In this document: one piece after another, positions 26,004 through 35,376 of the stretch
Layout: each line of letters opens with the position of its first letter
How positions within the stretch are numbered: position 1 is the stretch's first letter
Source of the DNA: Acidimicrobiaceae bacterium
GTDB lineage: Bacteria; Actinomycetota; Acidimicrobiia; Acidimicrobiales; Poriferisodalaceae
Assembly: GCA_026713105.1 (NCBI GenBank)
Contig: JAPOPC010000093.1
Coordinates: forward strand, 1 to 52,068
DNA: 52,068 nt
Reading direction: 5' to 3'
Notes under the pieces: generated by a model
What the model saw: only the letters and a program-made list of their open reading frames with translations
The model's database searches: none
What the model was told of the DNA's origin: nothing
Translations under genes and position numbers: made by a program

Positions 26004-27276
26004 CGATTTCCTGCAGCACCGCGTCGAACGCAGCGAGGAACTCCTCGGCGTGGGACTGTTGCAGGACGAGCGGCGGGCGGAGTTTCAGCACGTTGGCAAA
26101 CTCACCGGCGTTCGAAGCAAGCACACCTTGGTCTTTCAACCGGTCGGTGAACTCGACCGCCCGTGATCGGTCAGGCACCAACTCGCCCTCCGGCTCCACC
26201 ATCTCCACTCCGATGTACAGGCCGTGGCCCCGGACATCGCCGATCCATGGGCATCGTTCGGCGCGTTCCACCAGTGCCGCCCGCAACCCGAATCCGAGCT
26301 CTGCGACGCTCGCGGCCAGCCCACGCTCCTCGATCTCGTCGATGACTGCGTGCCCGACGGCAGCTTGCAGCGGGCTCGCGCCGAAGGTGTTGAAGTAGCG
26401 GGTCTCGCCCCGGAAGCGTTCGACCAGATCCCGGCTGGCGACTGTTGCCGCGAGCGGCAGGCCGTTCCCCATGGGCTTACCCATCACGGCAATGTCGGGC
26501 TCGAAGCCGGTCAATTCGTAGCCCCACCAGCGACCGGTTCTGCAGTAGCCGGCCTGCACCTCGTCGGCGATCACCAAGCCGCCGGCGGCTCGCACGAGAT
26601 CCGCAGCCTTCGCCATGAAATCGCCCGGTATGTCCGGCAGGCCTTCATTGGCCTGGATCGAGCACAAGATGACGGCGGCGACGCCGGCACCAGACGACTC
26701 CAGCCGTTCGATGGCCGTCGCCAGCTCGTCGAGGTAGGCGTCGGCGAGTGCCCGCTCATCCAGCCCTGCCCGGATCGGACGCAATTGCTGTGGATACGGG
26801 AATGTCGTCACGTCGGGGTGCTCGTCGGGCCTTATCGCCGCCCGACGCAACGCGATGACCGCTTCGGTATTGCCGTGGTAGGTGGCATTGGTGGCGATGA
26901 CACCACGGCGTCCGGTTGCGATGCGAGCTATAGCCATCGCCACCTCGATGGCTTCGGTGCCGGTGCAGGTGATGACAGCGCTCTCGATCCCGTCGTGATG
27001 CAATGCCACCAATCGCTCGGCGAAGCTGACGATGCCCTCGTGCAGGTAGCGGCTGTGCACGTTCAGCGTGGCCTGCTGGGCCGCCATGGCCTCTGCCACG
27101 CGGGCATTGCCATGCCCCACGCACGGCACGTTGTTGTACATGTCGATGTAGCGGCGGCCGTCCGCGTCGAAGAGCTCGACGCCGTCGCCTCGCACGATGT
27201 GCAGCGGGTCGGTGTAAAAGAGCTGCGCGCCGACGCCCAGCGCCCGGTCACGTCGTGCTTGAAGCGACTGGTTCAC
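25996..27276 (-). CDS. AGXT2L-like PLP phospholyase (class III aminotransferase fold)
   Basis: Seen: 426 residues, class III fold. IADEVQAGYCRTGRWWGYE has the PLP-contacting Asp239, and AVMGKPMGNGLP has the Schiff-base Lys267. The N-terminal YIDMYNNVPCVGHGNARV and LNVHSRYLHEGIVSFAERL resemble, from recall, the human AGXT2L1/AGXT2L2 signature (VGHCHP, LNTNSRYLH). Known: AGXT2L proteins are not transaminases; they eliminate phosphate and ammonia from phosphoethanolamine or 5-phosphohydroxylysine to give an aldehyde. The downstream kinase could supply the phosphorylated substrate. GTG 27276 overlaps the oxygenase stop as GTGA. A plain omega-transaminase remains possible. Confidence 0.85.
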   Translation of the reverse strand: MNQSLQARRDRALGVGAQLFYTDPLHIVRGDGVELFDADGRRYIDMYNNVPCVGHGNARVAEAMAAQQATLNVHSRYLHEGIVSFAERLVALHHDGIESAVITCTGTEAIEVAMAIARIATGRRGVIATNATYHGNTEAVIALRRAAIRPDEHPDVTTFPYPQQLRPIRAGLDERALADAYLDELATAIERLESSGAGVAAVILCSIQANEGLPDIPGDFMAKAADLVRAAGGLVIADEVQAGYCRTGRWWGYELTGFEPDIAVMGKPMGNGLPLAATVASRDLVERFRGETRYFNTFGASPLQAAVGHAVIDEIEERGLAASVAELGFGLRAALVERAERCPWIGDVRGHGLYIGVEMVEPEGELVPDRSRAVEFTDRLKDQGVLASNAGEFANVLKLRPPLVLQQSHAEEFLAAFDAVLQEIDG

Positions 27277-28148
27277 TCCACAGTATTCAGCAGCGCGGAG
27301 TTGGAGTGCTTCGAGCTCGGCTTGCGGCCCAGCGCTATTTCCGGTGTGAGCAGGTCGACCGGCCCGGGCATGCCGTGTGGGTCCGAGTAGTAGCCCAGCG
27401 CATAGTTGCCCATCGAGTACCCCATCAGGTCGGCCAACTCGGGGTCGAGTTCCTTGGCGACCTCAGGCGGGCAGGACAGGAACTGGTTTTCCTCGGTGCG
27501 CAGCCAGCCGAGCGTGTAGGTGATGTTGATGCCGGTGCGGTCGGCATCGCCGCGGTTCTCACCTCCGCCGTGGATCACCGAACCCGAATACAGCAAGACC
27601 GACCCGGCACCCATTGCGGCCTGGGTCTTCTCGTCGTCGGTGGCTCGACGCTCCTCGCCCCACCCGGGACTTCCCGGCACGATCCGGGTGCCGCCGTTGG
27701 TGGGCGTGAAGTCGGTGACGGCCCACATGGTGTTGAACTGAGGCTCGATCTCGCCGGGGATGTAGCCGCCCCACGCCAGACGGTCTCGGTGAAGCGGCTG
27801 GGTGCCCTGGCCGGGCTTGATGTTGATGACTTGGGTCAGGTGCAGCTGGATCTTGTTGGTGTAAGGACTGAGGAACCGGTTGGCCAGGCTGATGACCTTG
27901 TCGTGCATGACCAGCTCACGGCACGCTGGCGAGCGGGCCACCAGCGCTCCTGTACGGGTGGTGTTGTGGCCCGAGAAGTTGTCGAGTCCGCCTGGTGTCT
28001 TGTCGATCCATGGCCGCAGCTCGGCCTCGAGCCGCTCCACCATGTCCAGATCGATGGCGTCTTCGATGATGGCACCGCCGTCAATCCGCACGACTTCGGC
28101 TATCTCTTCCTCGGGGCTGTCCAGCTTGAAACGCGCGAGTTCGGCCAT
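27273..28148 (-). CDS. Phytanoyl-CoA dioxygenase-family Fe(II)/2-oxoglutarate oxygenase
   Basis: Seen: 291 residues with a double-stranded beta-helix. The facial triad is His120 and Asp122 (PLHRDRLAW) and His193 (SGSVIHGGGENRG); Arg204 (DRTGINITY) is the likely 2-oxoglutarate anchor. Known: the family hydroxylates unactivated carbons, with substrates from phytanoyl-CoA to ectoine and amino acids. It starts at ATG 28148 and is the first gene of an operon followed by phospholyase, kinase and aldehyde dehydrogenase. Inferred: it installs the hydroxyl that the kinase then phosphorylates. There is no CoA-handling gene in this operon, which makes a free small amine or amino acid more likely than an acyl-CoA. 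Confidence 0.9.
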   Translation of the reverse strand: MAELARFKLDSPEEEIAEVVRIDGGAIIEDAIDLDMVERLEAELRPWIDKTPGGLDNFSGHNTTRTGALVARSPACRELVMHDKVISLANRFLSPYTNKIQLHLTQVINIKPGQGTQPLHRDRLAWGGYIPGEIEPQFNTMWAVTDFTPTNGGTRIVPGSPGWGEERRATDDEKTQAAMGAGSVLLYSGSVIHGGGENRGDADRTGINITYTLGWLRTEENQFLSCPPEVAKELDPELADLMGYSMGNYALGYYSDPHGMPGPVDLLTPEIALGRKPSSKHSNSALLNTVE

Positions 28149-28213
28149 GTCTCAACAGTACGCGTCGTCGCCGGTGAGCGCCGTCCTTGAGCGACGCGTG
28201 CCAACAGAGGTGC

Positions 28214-28681
28214 CTACGGGCACGTTCGGCGCAGCACGCGCACTGCCCGACGCGTGCTCGGCATGGAGTTCGTCACACGGATCGGTATGGGCCGCCAAGC
28301 GGTCTCGGTTGCTCGGCGTTCCGATGTGCGCCGTCGCTCGGTAGCGCACGCGCGGCGGGCGGGCAGTGCTCTTGCCCCGAGCATGTGGGAGACCGCCACG
28401 AGGCCGTGATGGAAGAAGCGATCGTTCGCTTCGCTCCACGCGCCGTAGGCATCGAGTTCGGCTCGCATCTGAGCGACCTCGGCGGCGACGCTCTCTTCGT
28501 ATTTTTCAGCGTGCTGTTCAAGGCGTCGCAGCTTGGCTTCGGTCTTTCTGACAAACCGGCGGTGGCGCCGCAGGAGGAGCACCTGGTTTGCGGCCGCGAT
28601 CAGGAGGACCGCCACCGACCAGGCGATGAATATCGGCTTGGGAATCCCCGCTGCGAGCAGCGAGGCCGCTTCGGTATTCAT
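28214..28681 (-). CDS. Small membrane-anchored coiled-coil protein, function unknown
   Basis: Seen: up to 155 residues from ATG 28681. Residues 16-37 form one hydrophobic helix (PIFIAWSVAVLLIAAANQVL), followed by a basic stop-transfer stretch (RRHRRFVRK) and a charged heptad-like helix (about 44-78). The last 45 residues are Arg-rich and look less natural, so the true end could be earlier or the frame may be disturbed. I do not recognise the family. It lies 65 nt upstream of the oxygenase gene on the same strand, so it could be the first gene of that operon. The opposite-strand frame here is of low quality. Confidence 0.45.
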   Translation of the reverse strand: MNTEAASLLAAGIPKPIFIAWSVAVLLIAAANQVLLLRRHRRFVRKTEAKLRRLEQHAEKYEESVAAEVAQMRAELDAYGAWSEANDRFFHHGLVAVSHMLGARALPARRACATERRRTSERRATETAWRPIPIRVTNSMPSTRRAVRVLRRTCP

Positions 28682-28734
28682 CGCCCGGCTCCGTCCGTGC
28701 GAACCGGGAATCGATCATGTCTGCGCAGTGTCAT

Positions 28735-28800
28735 GTGCCCACACAAGCAAATTGCCGATTTGAAAGCAATTGAATTTATTGAAAGAGGCTGAAAAGTGTT
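28735..28800. promoter_or_regulatory. AT-rich intergenic island, candidate promoter
   Basis: Seen: a sharply AT-rich stretch in an otherwise GC-rich window, with TTGAAAG at 28760 and again at 28779, and TTGAATTTATTG between them. A weak -35/-10 pair (TTGCCG at 28752, TTTATT at 28775, 17-nt spacer) could serve the plus-strand gene starting at 28848. Repeats 19 nt apart on one DNA face could also bind a regulator. The evidence is composition and position only. Confidence 0.3.
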
Positions 28801-28847
28801 GTTTGTGGGCGCGACACGGGCGCGATCACGGACCTACGCTGCGCCGA

Positions 28848-29822
28848 GTGAGTGAGCCGAGCGACAGCGTGCCGGTCTTCACGCCGGACGACGACAGTTT
28901 CCACGCGCACCTGCGCGGCGACGACTGGTGGTTCACCGAGACCGCGTGGTTCTCGTTCCACCACCGCGAACGTGCCCTCGGCGGATGGCTGTACACCCTT
29001 GTCCGACACAACATCGGCACAATCTCCGGTGGTGCGTGGGTGTGGGACGACACCGCACACTTGCCGTGGGAGGTGGCCTACAGCTCCAATCTCTCTGCGC
29101 TGCGACTGCCGCCCGAGCTCGACCTGCGCAACGCGACGCTGCCCAACGGGGTCAGCGTCCGGGCCGAGACACCCACGATGGCGTACCGGATCGGCTACGA
29201 CGACCCGGGACGCTTCAGCGCCGACTTGCGCTTCGAGGCAGTGCTGCCGCCCCGGCCGCTGACGGCGGGGGGCTCGACTTTCGGCCATTCGGCGCACTTC
29301 GACCAGATCGGCAGGGTCACCGGGACCATTGAGCTCGCGGGCGAGCAGATCGGCATCGATTGCTGGTCGATGCGCGATCGCACCTGGGGCCGGCGGCCCG
29401 AGGACCGTCCCCGCCAAGCCGCTTACGTCACCGGAGCAGGTGATGACGGCTCGGGCTTCTTGGCCGTCACCAGTTCCCGAGACGGCCGCGACCGTGTCGC
29501 GTATGGGTTCGTTCAGCGCGGGGATGCTCAAGTCAGCCTCGTCGACGGTGATCGCACGGTTCGTCGCAGCCCCGAGGGCTGGATATCGGAGATCCGCATC
29601 GACGCAGTCGACGCTGCCGGTGACTCTTTCGCCGCCACCGGCACGCCCGTCAGCCGGATCATCATCAACCGACACAGCTTCATCGACATCAACAGCCTTG
29701 TCCGCTGGGAGGCGGTGGGAGCGGGTACCTGGTGGGGCGAGGATCAGGACATGTGGCCCGTCCGCCGCTTCGCCGCCGCCAAGCGCAGCGGAGACTGGTC
29801 CATCCCCAGCTCCAGACCATGA
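28848..29822 (+). CDS. Uncharacterised beta-rich protein (DUF7064/DUF7065-like)
   Basis: Seen: 324 residues from a GTG at 28848. The sequence is beta-rich and full of Trp and aromatic residues, with GDDWWFTETAWFSFHHRER early, FDQIGRVTGTIEL in the middle and CWSMRDRTWGRRP near 193-205. No signal peptide or membrane helix is visible. From recall, the MRDRTWG region and layout resemble the actinobacterial DUF7064/DUF7065 proteins, distant relatives of CrtC/AttH lipocalin-like barrels, often beside phosphotransferase-family genes. That matches the setting here. ATG of the next gene overlaps its stop. Function unknown; a hydrophobic-ligand role would fit the fold, if correctly guessed. Confidence 0.75.
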   Translation: MSEPSDSVPVFTPDDDSFHAHLRGDDWWFTETAWFSFHHRERALGGWLYTLVRHNIGTISGGAWVWDDTAHLPWEVAYSSNLSALRLPPELDLRNATLPNGVSVRAETPTMAYRIGYDDPGRFSADLRFEAVLPPRPLTAGGSTFGHSAHFDQIGRVTGTIELAGEQIGIDCWSMRDRTWGRRPEDRPRQAAYVTGAGDDGSGFLAVTSSRDGRDRVAYGFVQRGDAQVSLVDGDRTVRRSPEGWISEIRIDAVDAAGDSFAATGTPVSRIIINRHSFIDINSLVRWEAVGAGTWWGEDQDMWPVRRFAAAKRSGDWSIPSSRP

Positions 29823-30256
29823 GCCTCGACGACCACGAGTTGCTGTCACGGCTCGCCGACACCGTGCGGACCCAGATCGCGCCCGCAGTCGACGACGAAT
29901 ACGCCCGCACCCAGGCGTTCATGGTCTCGGTGATCTTGCACCGGCTGGCGAAACAAGCTCAGTTGACCGACGAACATTGCGCGGCTGAGGCCGCCGATGT
30001 CGCAGCCCTGGCCGATCAGCTCGACGCAGTGATGGCCAGTGCCCGCACCGCTGCCGACGATTCAGGAGATGTCCCCGAGAGTGTCGGTAACGCCGTCGCC
30101 CACATGCGGAGCCAGACGTCGATTGCCGCTGCGTCGGAGATCATCGAGGCTCTGTACGGCTGGGATGCCTCCCATCCTGCGGCTGAGTCGGCATTGGCCG
30201 CCATCCGCTTTGCGCTGCGTCGCGACATTGACCGCCGCATGGAGATTGCGCGGTGA
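29819..30256 (+). CDS. Small helical protein between DUF7064-like and phosphotransferase-like genes
   Basis: Seen: 145 residues from ATG 29819, which overlaps the previous stop as ATGA. Its own stop overlaps the next GTG as GTGA, so translation of the three proteins is tightly coupled. The sequence is almost all helical and Ala/Asp-rich, without cysteines, membrane helices or a motif I recognise. The position and overlaps suggest a partner subunit of the pseudokinase that follows. Longer upstream starts would run into the first gene and are rejected. Confidence 0.7.
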   Translation: MSLDDHELLSRLADTVRTQIAPAVDDEYARTQAFMVSVILHRLAKQAQLTDEHCAAEAADVAALADQLDAVMASARTAADDSGDVPESVGNAVAHMRSQTSIAAASEIIEALYGWDASHPAAESALAAIRFALRRDIDRRMEIAR

Positions 30257-31314
30257 GTGCGGCATCCGTGCGTGGCGAAGGACCCGACGATCGCGACCTA
30301 GCCGGCGTCCTCGGCGAGTATCTGCGCGATCGTCTCGGCGCCAGCGGACCCGTCGGCATCGGCAGCCTCGAGCGAATAGCGGTTGGCTGGTCGCACGAGA
30401 CGTGGCTGTTCGACGCAGCCTGGTCCGACGATATCGACGAGCAACGTCAGGGCTTTTGCCTGCGGCGCGACCCAGGCAACGCGCTGCTGCGGCAGGAATC
30501 CGATCTCGCAGAACAGTTTCGGGTGCTGCGCTGCCTCGAGAGCACTGCGGTTGCTGCCCCGCGAGCCTTCTGGTACGAACCCGACCCTGCGGTTCTCGGT
30601 GCCCCCGCCATCGTGATGGAACGAGTCGTCGGCGAATGCCCGAGCCCGTGGCGCCGGGCGGGGCGTGAGTACTACGCCGCAGCGGCCGAACGGGGCGTGC
30701 TGCCGGCCAGCTTCACCGATGCATTGGCGGCAGTGCACAACGTCGACTGGAAGGCAGCGGGGCTGGAATTCCTCGGCGTCCCTAGGGCCGGCAGCGACTT
30801 TGCGCAGCGCGAGATTGCCAAGTGGCAGGCGCTCATCGACGACTCCGGGCATCCGGGCCATCCGATTCTCGCCGACTTGATCGGCTGGCTGAAGCACAAC
30901 GCGCCGCCGACCGACCAGCTCACGCTCGTGCACGGTGCGTTTCGGACCGGCAACGTCCTGATCCACGACGACCAAGTGTCGGCGATCCTCGACTGGGAAC
31001 TGCAGGTCATCGGCGACCCCATGTACGACGTCGCGTACATGCTCACCGAACTCAACCGGGAGGGCACCGAGCTGCTGTCGAACGTGGTGCCCCGGGAGCT
31101 GTTTTTCGACCGGTACCAGCAGGCCACCGGCATCGAGATCGACGAAGAGCGCTGTGCCTACTTCCAGCTGCTCTATGCGATGCGTTCAGCGGCGTTCTGG
31201 ATGAGCGCGGCAGGCCTGTATGCCGATGGCTCGAACAGTGACCTGCGGCTGGCCCGGACGCACTGGTCGGTCACCGTCGCACTCGAACGCGCCGCCACCG
31301 AGCTGGGCTACTAG
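30253..31314 (+). CDS. APH/ACAD10-like phosphotransferase with lost catalytic Asp (probable pseudokinase)
   Basis: Seen: 353 residues of the phosphotransferase-enzyme family. There is a GWSHETWLFDA nucleotide-lobe start, FCLRRDPG, IVMERVVGE, then the catalytic loop LVHGAFRTGNVLI and AILDWELQVIGDP. The loop normally reads HGDxxxxN. Here codons CAC GGT GCG give His227-Gly228-Ala229, so the catalytic base is Ala, while Asn234 and the magnesium-binding Asp (LDWE) remain. Known: ACAD10-like kinases phosphorylate hydroxyacyl groups. Inferred: this copy binds nucleotide but may not transfer phosphate, or uses another base. It is the third gene of an overlapping trio. Confidence 0.85.
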   Translation: MSAASVRGEGPDDRDLAGVLGEYLRDRLGASGPVGIGSLERIAVGWSHETWLFDAAWSDDIDEQRQGFCLRRDPGNALLRQESDLAEQFRVLRCLESTAVAAPRAFWYEPDPAVLGAPAIVMERVVGECPSPWRRAGREYYAAAAERGVLPASFTDALAAVHNVDWKAAGLEFLGVPRAGSDFAQREIAKWQALIDDSGHPGHPILADLIGWLKHNAPPTDQLTLVHGAFRTGNVLIHDDQVSAILDWELQVIGDPMYDVAYMLTELNREGTELLSNVVPRELFFDRYQQATGIEIDEERCAYFQLLYAMRSAAFWMSAAGLYADGSNSDLRLARTHWSVTVALERAATELGY

Positions 31315-31353
31315 GTGACCTTGGGCCGCTGGCTTACGCGAGCAGGGTCGGGT

Positions 31354-32349
31354 TCAGGCGGCGAATGCGTCGATCATGGCGTGCACGTCGCCGAGCGGAT
31401 ACAGGATCGGGCAGGTGGCGCCGTTGGCGAGGTAACCGTCGACGGCTTCGCGGGCCTCTGCAGGCGTGCCCGAGGCAGTCAGCATCTGCACGATGTCGTC
31501 CGGCACCAGCCGCGATGCGGCCTCGACTTGCTCAGCCGTCGCCGGCCAGGTCAGCACTTTGCCCACCTCTTCGAGCAGTGAGTCGGGGACCCCGGAGGCC
31601 TTCATGATGTGGGGCTGCTGGCCCAGGTACTGGGTGACCATGTTGCGTGCCATGTCCAGGGCGGTGTCCCGGTCTTCGTGCACCGAGCACACCACGAGTT
31701 GGGGCCGGTCCAGGTCGTCCACGCTCCGCCCTGCTTTCGCTGCGCCCCGCTCCAACGCATCCATGGCTCGGCTGTTGTAGTCGGGCGAGACGAGGTAGTT
31801 GAGCACGACGCCGTCTGCGATCTCGCCGCTCACCTCCATCATCTTCATGCCGGTGGCGCCGATGTAGATCGGCACGTCCTTGGGTCGGCGCTCCTGGTAC
31901 ACGTAGTCGAGTTCGACATCGTCCAGATGCACGTGCTCGCCATGGAACGTGACGTTCTCGTTCGCGAGAAGCGCCCGAACCACCGTGGTCACCTCGCGCA
32001 TAGCGCCGAGCGGGCGTGCTCGGCTGATGCCGACCTTGGCTGCCAGCGGGTCCCACCACGCGCCCAGCCCGCAGATGATGCGACCGGGCGCGAGGTCGTC
32101 GAGTGTCGAGAACATCGAAGCCAATCGAGCCGGATTGCGCGACCAGATGTCGATCACACCTGCGCCGACGTTGATGCGCGAGGTGGTCGCCGCGAACGCT
32201 GCCATCGGCACGCTGGCCTCGCGCACCAGCCGCGAGTCGGCTTGCCAGACGGCCTCGAAGCCGCGTTCCTCGGCGTACTGCGTGAAGCCCATTGCCTCGG
32301 TGATCGTGTGAGCGTCCTGCAGGTACAGCGCATTTCGAGCTGTCGTCAT
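31354..32349 (-). CDS. F420/flavin-dependent LLM-class oxidoreductase
   Basis: Seen: 331 residues of the luciferase-like barrel. [12 protein letters not shown] is strand two, [15 protein letters not shown] strand three, and [14 protein letters not shown] the flavin phosphate turn; [25 protein letters not shown] is the late signature common to F420-type members. The start is ATG 32349 with ACAGGAGGACG upstream, a strong ribosome site. It stands alone on the minus strand, converging with the pseudokinase gene (39 nt apart) and diverging from the fold-II PLP gene. Substrate unknown. Confidence 0.88.
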   Translation of the reverse strand: MTTARNALYLQDAHTITEAMGFTQYAEERGFEAVWQADSRLVREASVPMAAFAATTSRINVGAGVIDIWSRNPARLASMFSTLDDLAPGRIICGLGAWWDPLAAKVGISRARPLGAMREVTTVVRALLANENVTFHGEHVHLDDVELDYVYQERRPKDVPIYIGATGMKMMEVSGEIADGVVLNYLVSPDYNSRAMDALERGAAKAGRSVDDLDRPQLVVCSVHEDRDTALDMARNMVTQYLGQQPHIMKASGVPDSLLEEVGKVLTWPATAEQVEAASRLVPDDIVQMLTASGTPAEAREAVDGYLANGATCPILYPLGDVHAMIDAFAA

Positions 32350-32433
32350 GAGTCAACGTCCTCCTGTGCGCCCTGTCGCCGTCGTCCCCGCGCGCATCGG
32401 GGTGCCGCTCGCGGAACATAGCCTCAGTCCGGT

Positions 32434-34005
<1,572 letters not shown>

Positions 34006-34089
34006 GCGAGTCGTGTGCATTCGAGCGAAGGCACCGCACACCGCAAATGGCGGCACAGCTTGCGTGAATGGCAATGAGAGAATGACGAC

Positions 34090-35376
34090 ATGAGCGGATC
34101 GACTGGGGGTGCGCCGCAGATCGACGGCCAGCGGCTGTTGGGACGCCTCGACGAATTGGCGCAGATCGGCGCCATCGAGGGAACACACGGGAACTGCCGG
34201 CTCGCGCTCACCGACGAGGACCGCGACGGACGCGACCTGGTCGGAACGTGGATGGCCGACCTCGGGCTCGACATCACCATTGACGGGCTCGGCAACGTCG
34301 TGGCCTGCACCGAAGCGGGCCGCGTCGCCGATTCGGTGATGATGGGCAGCCACATCGACACCGTCGCCACCGGAGGGCGCTACGACGGCAACCTCGGCGT
34401 GCTGGCCGGCCTGGAGGTGATCGAGTCGGCGCTGTCCAGCGGCCGGATGCCGGCACGCCCATTGTCGGTGGGGTACTTCACCGACGAGGAAGGCAGCCGG
34501 TTCGCTCCCGACATGCTCGGCAGCCTCGCGTATGTGGGCGGCATGGCCCTCGAGGAAGCTCTGGAGATCACCGACCGCGATGGCATCGCGGTCGGCGACG
34601 AGCTGGACCGCATTGGCTATCGCGGAGCGGCGCCTGTGCCCGGCACTGTCCCATTTGCATTCATGGAACTGCACATCGAGCAGGGTCCGGTGCTTGAGTT
34701 CCACGGCGTTCAGATCGGTGTCGTGGAAGGCGTGCAGGGCATCTCATGGACCGAGGTCACACTGCGGGGCCAGTCGAACCACGCTGGTACGACGCCCATG
34801 CCGCTGCGACGGGACGCTGGGCTCGCGGCGTGCCGCATCGCGAATGAGGTACGCGACCTTGCGCACAACATCGGCGACTCGCAGGTCGGCACTGTCGGAG
34901 CAATCTCGCTTGTGCCGAACCTGGTGAACGTCATCGCAGGTTCGGCCACGATGACGGTGGATCTGCGCAACACGTCCGAGGCGATGCTGCAACACGCCGA
35001 GTCGCGTCTCGACGAAATTGTGTCTCGCAACGCCGAGGCCGAGCATCTCGAGGCCTCGCAGCGACGAACCGCACGCTTCGAGCCGGTGGAATTCGATACC
35101 GCAGTCATCGACCTCGTCGAGAAATGCGCCGCCGAGGCCGGCTTGACGCACCGCCGCATGCCCTCGGGCGCAGGCCACGACGCGCAGATGCTGGCGCGGG
35201 TGTGTCCGACCGCCATGATCTTCGTGCCCAGCTTCGACGGGGTCAGTCACAATCCGGCGGAGTACACGGCCCCCCCCGACATCGAAGCGGGAGCGAACCT
35301 GCTGGCTGATGTGGTGTGGCGTCTCGCCAACGGCGAAATCGACAGCGAGATCGTCGAGAGCGGGGCGACGACGTGA
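34090..35376 (+). CDS. Zinc-dependent N-carbamoyl-L-amino acid hydrolase/allantoate amidohydrolase family (M20)
   Basis: Seen: 428 residues with binuclear-metal M20 motifs: GSHIDTV (His88), GGRYDGNLGV (Asp99), TDEEGSRF (Glu133/134), ELHIEQGPVLE (His near 204) and SHNPAEYT near the C-terminus; SGAGHDAQ is also present. HIEQG and NHAGTTPM mark the hydantoin-carbamoylase branch, which includes allantoate amidohydrolase and beta-ureidopropionase, rather than peptidases. Reaction: hydrolysis of an N-carbamoyl group to free amine, CO2 and ammonia. The start is ATG 34090. The D-specific carbamoylase starts on its stop codon (GTGA), so both enantiomer activities are made together. Confidence 0.93.
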   Translation: MSGSTGGAPQIDGQRLLGRLDELAQIGAIEGTHGNCRLALTDEDRDGRDLVGTWMADLGLDITIDGLGNVVACTEAGRVADSVMMGSHIDTVATGGRYDGNLGVLAGLEVIESALSSGRMPARPLSVGYFTDEEGSRFAPDMLGSLAYVGGMALEEALEITDRDGIAVGDELDRIGYRGAAPVPGTVPFAFMELHIEQGPVLEFHGVQIGVVEGVQGISWTEVTLRGQSNHAGTTPMPLRRDAGLAACRIANEVRDLAHNIGDSQVGTVGAISLVPNLVNVIAGSATMTVDLRNTSEAMLQHAESRLDEIVSRNAEAEHLEASQRRTARFEPVEFDTAVIDLVEKCAAEAGLTHRRMPSGAGHDAQMLARVCPTAMIFVPSFDGVSHNPAEYTAPPDIEAGANLLADVVWRLANGEIDSEIVESGATT

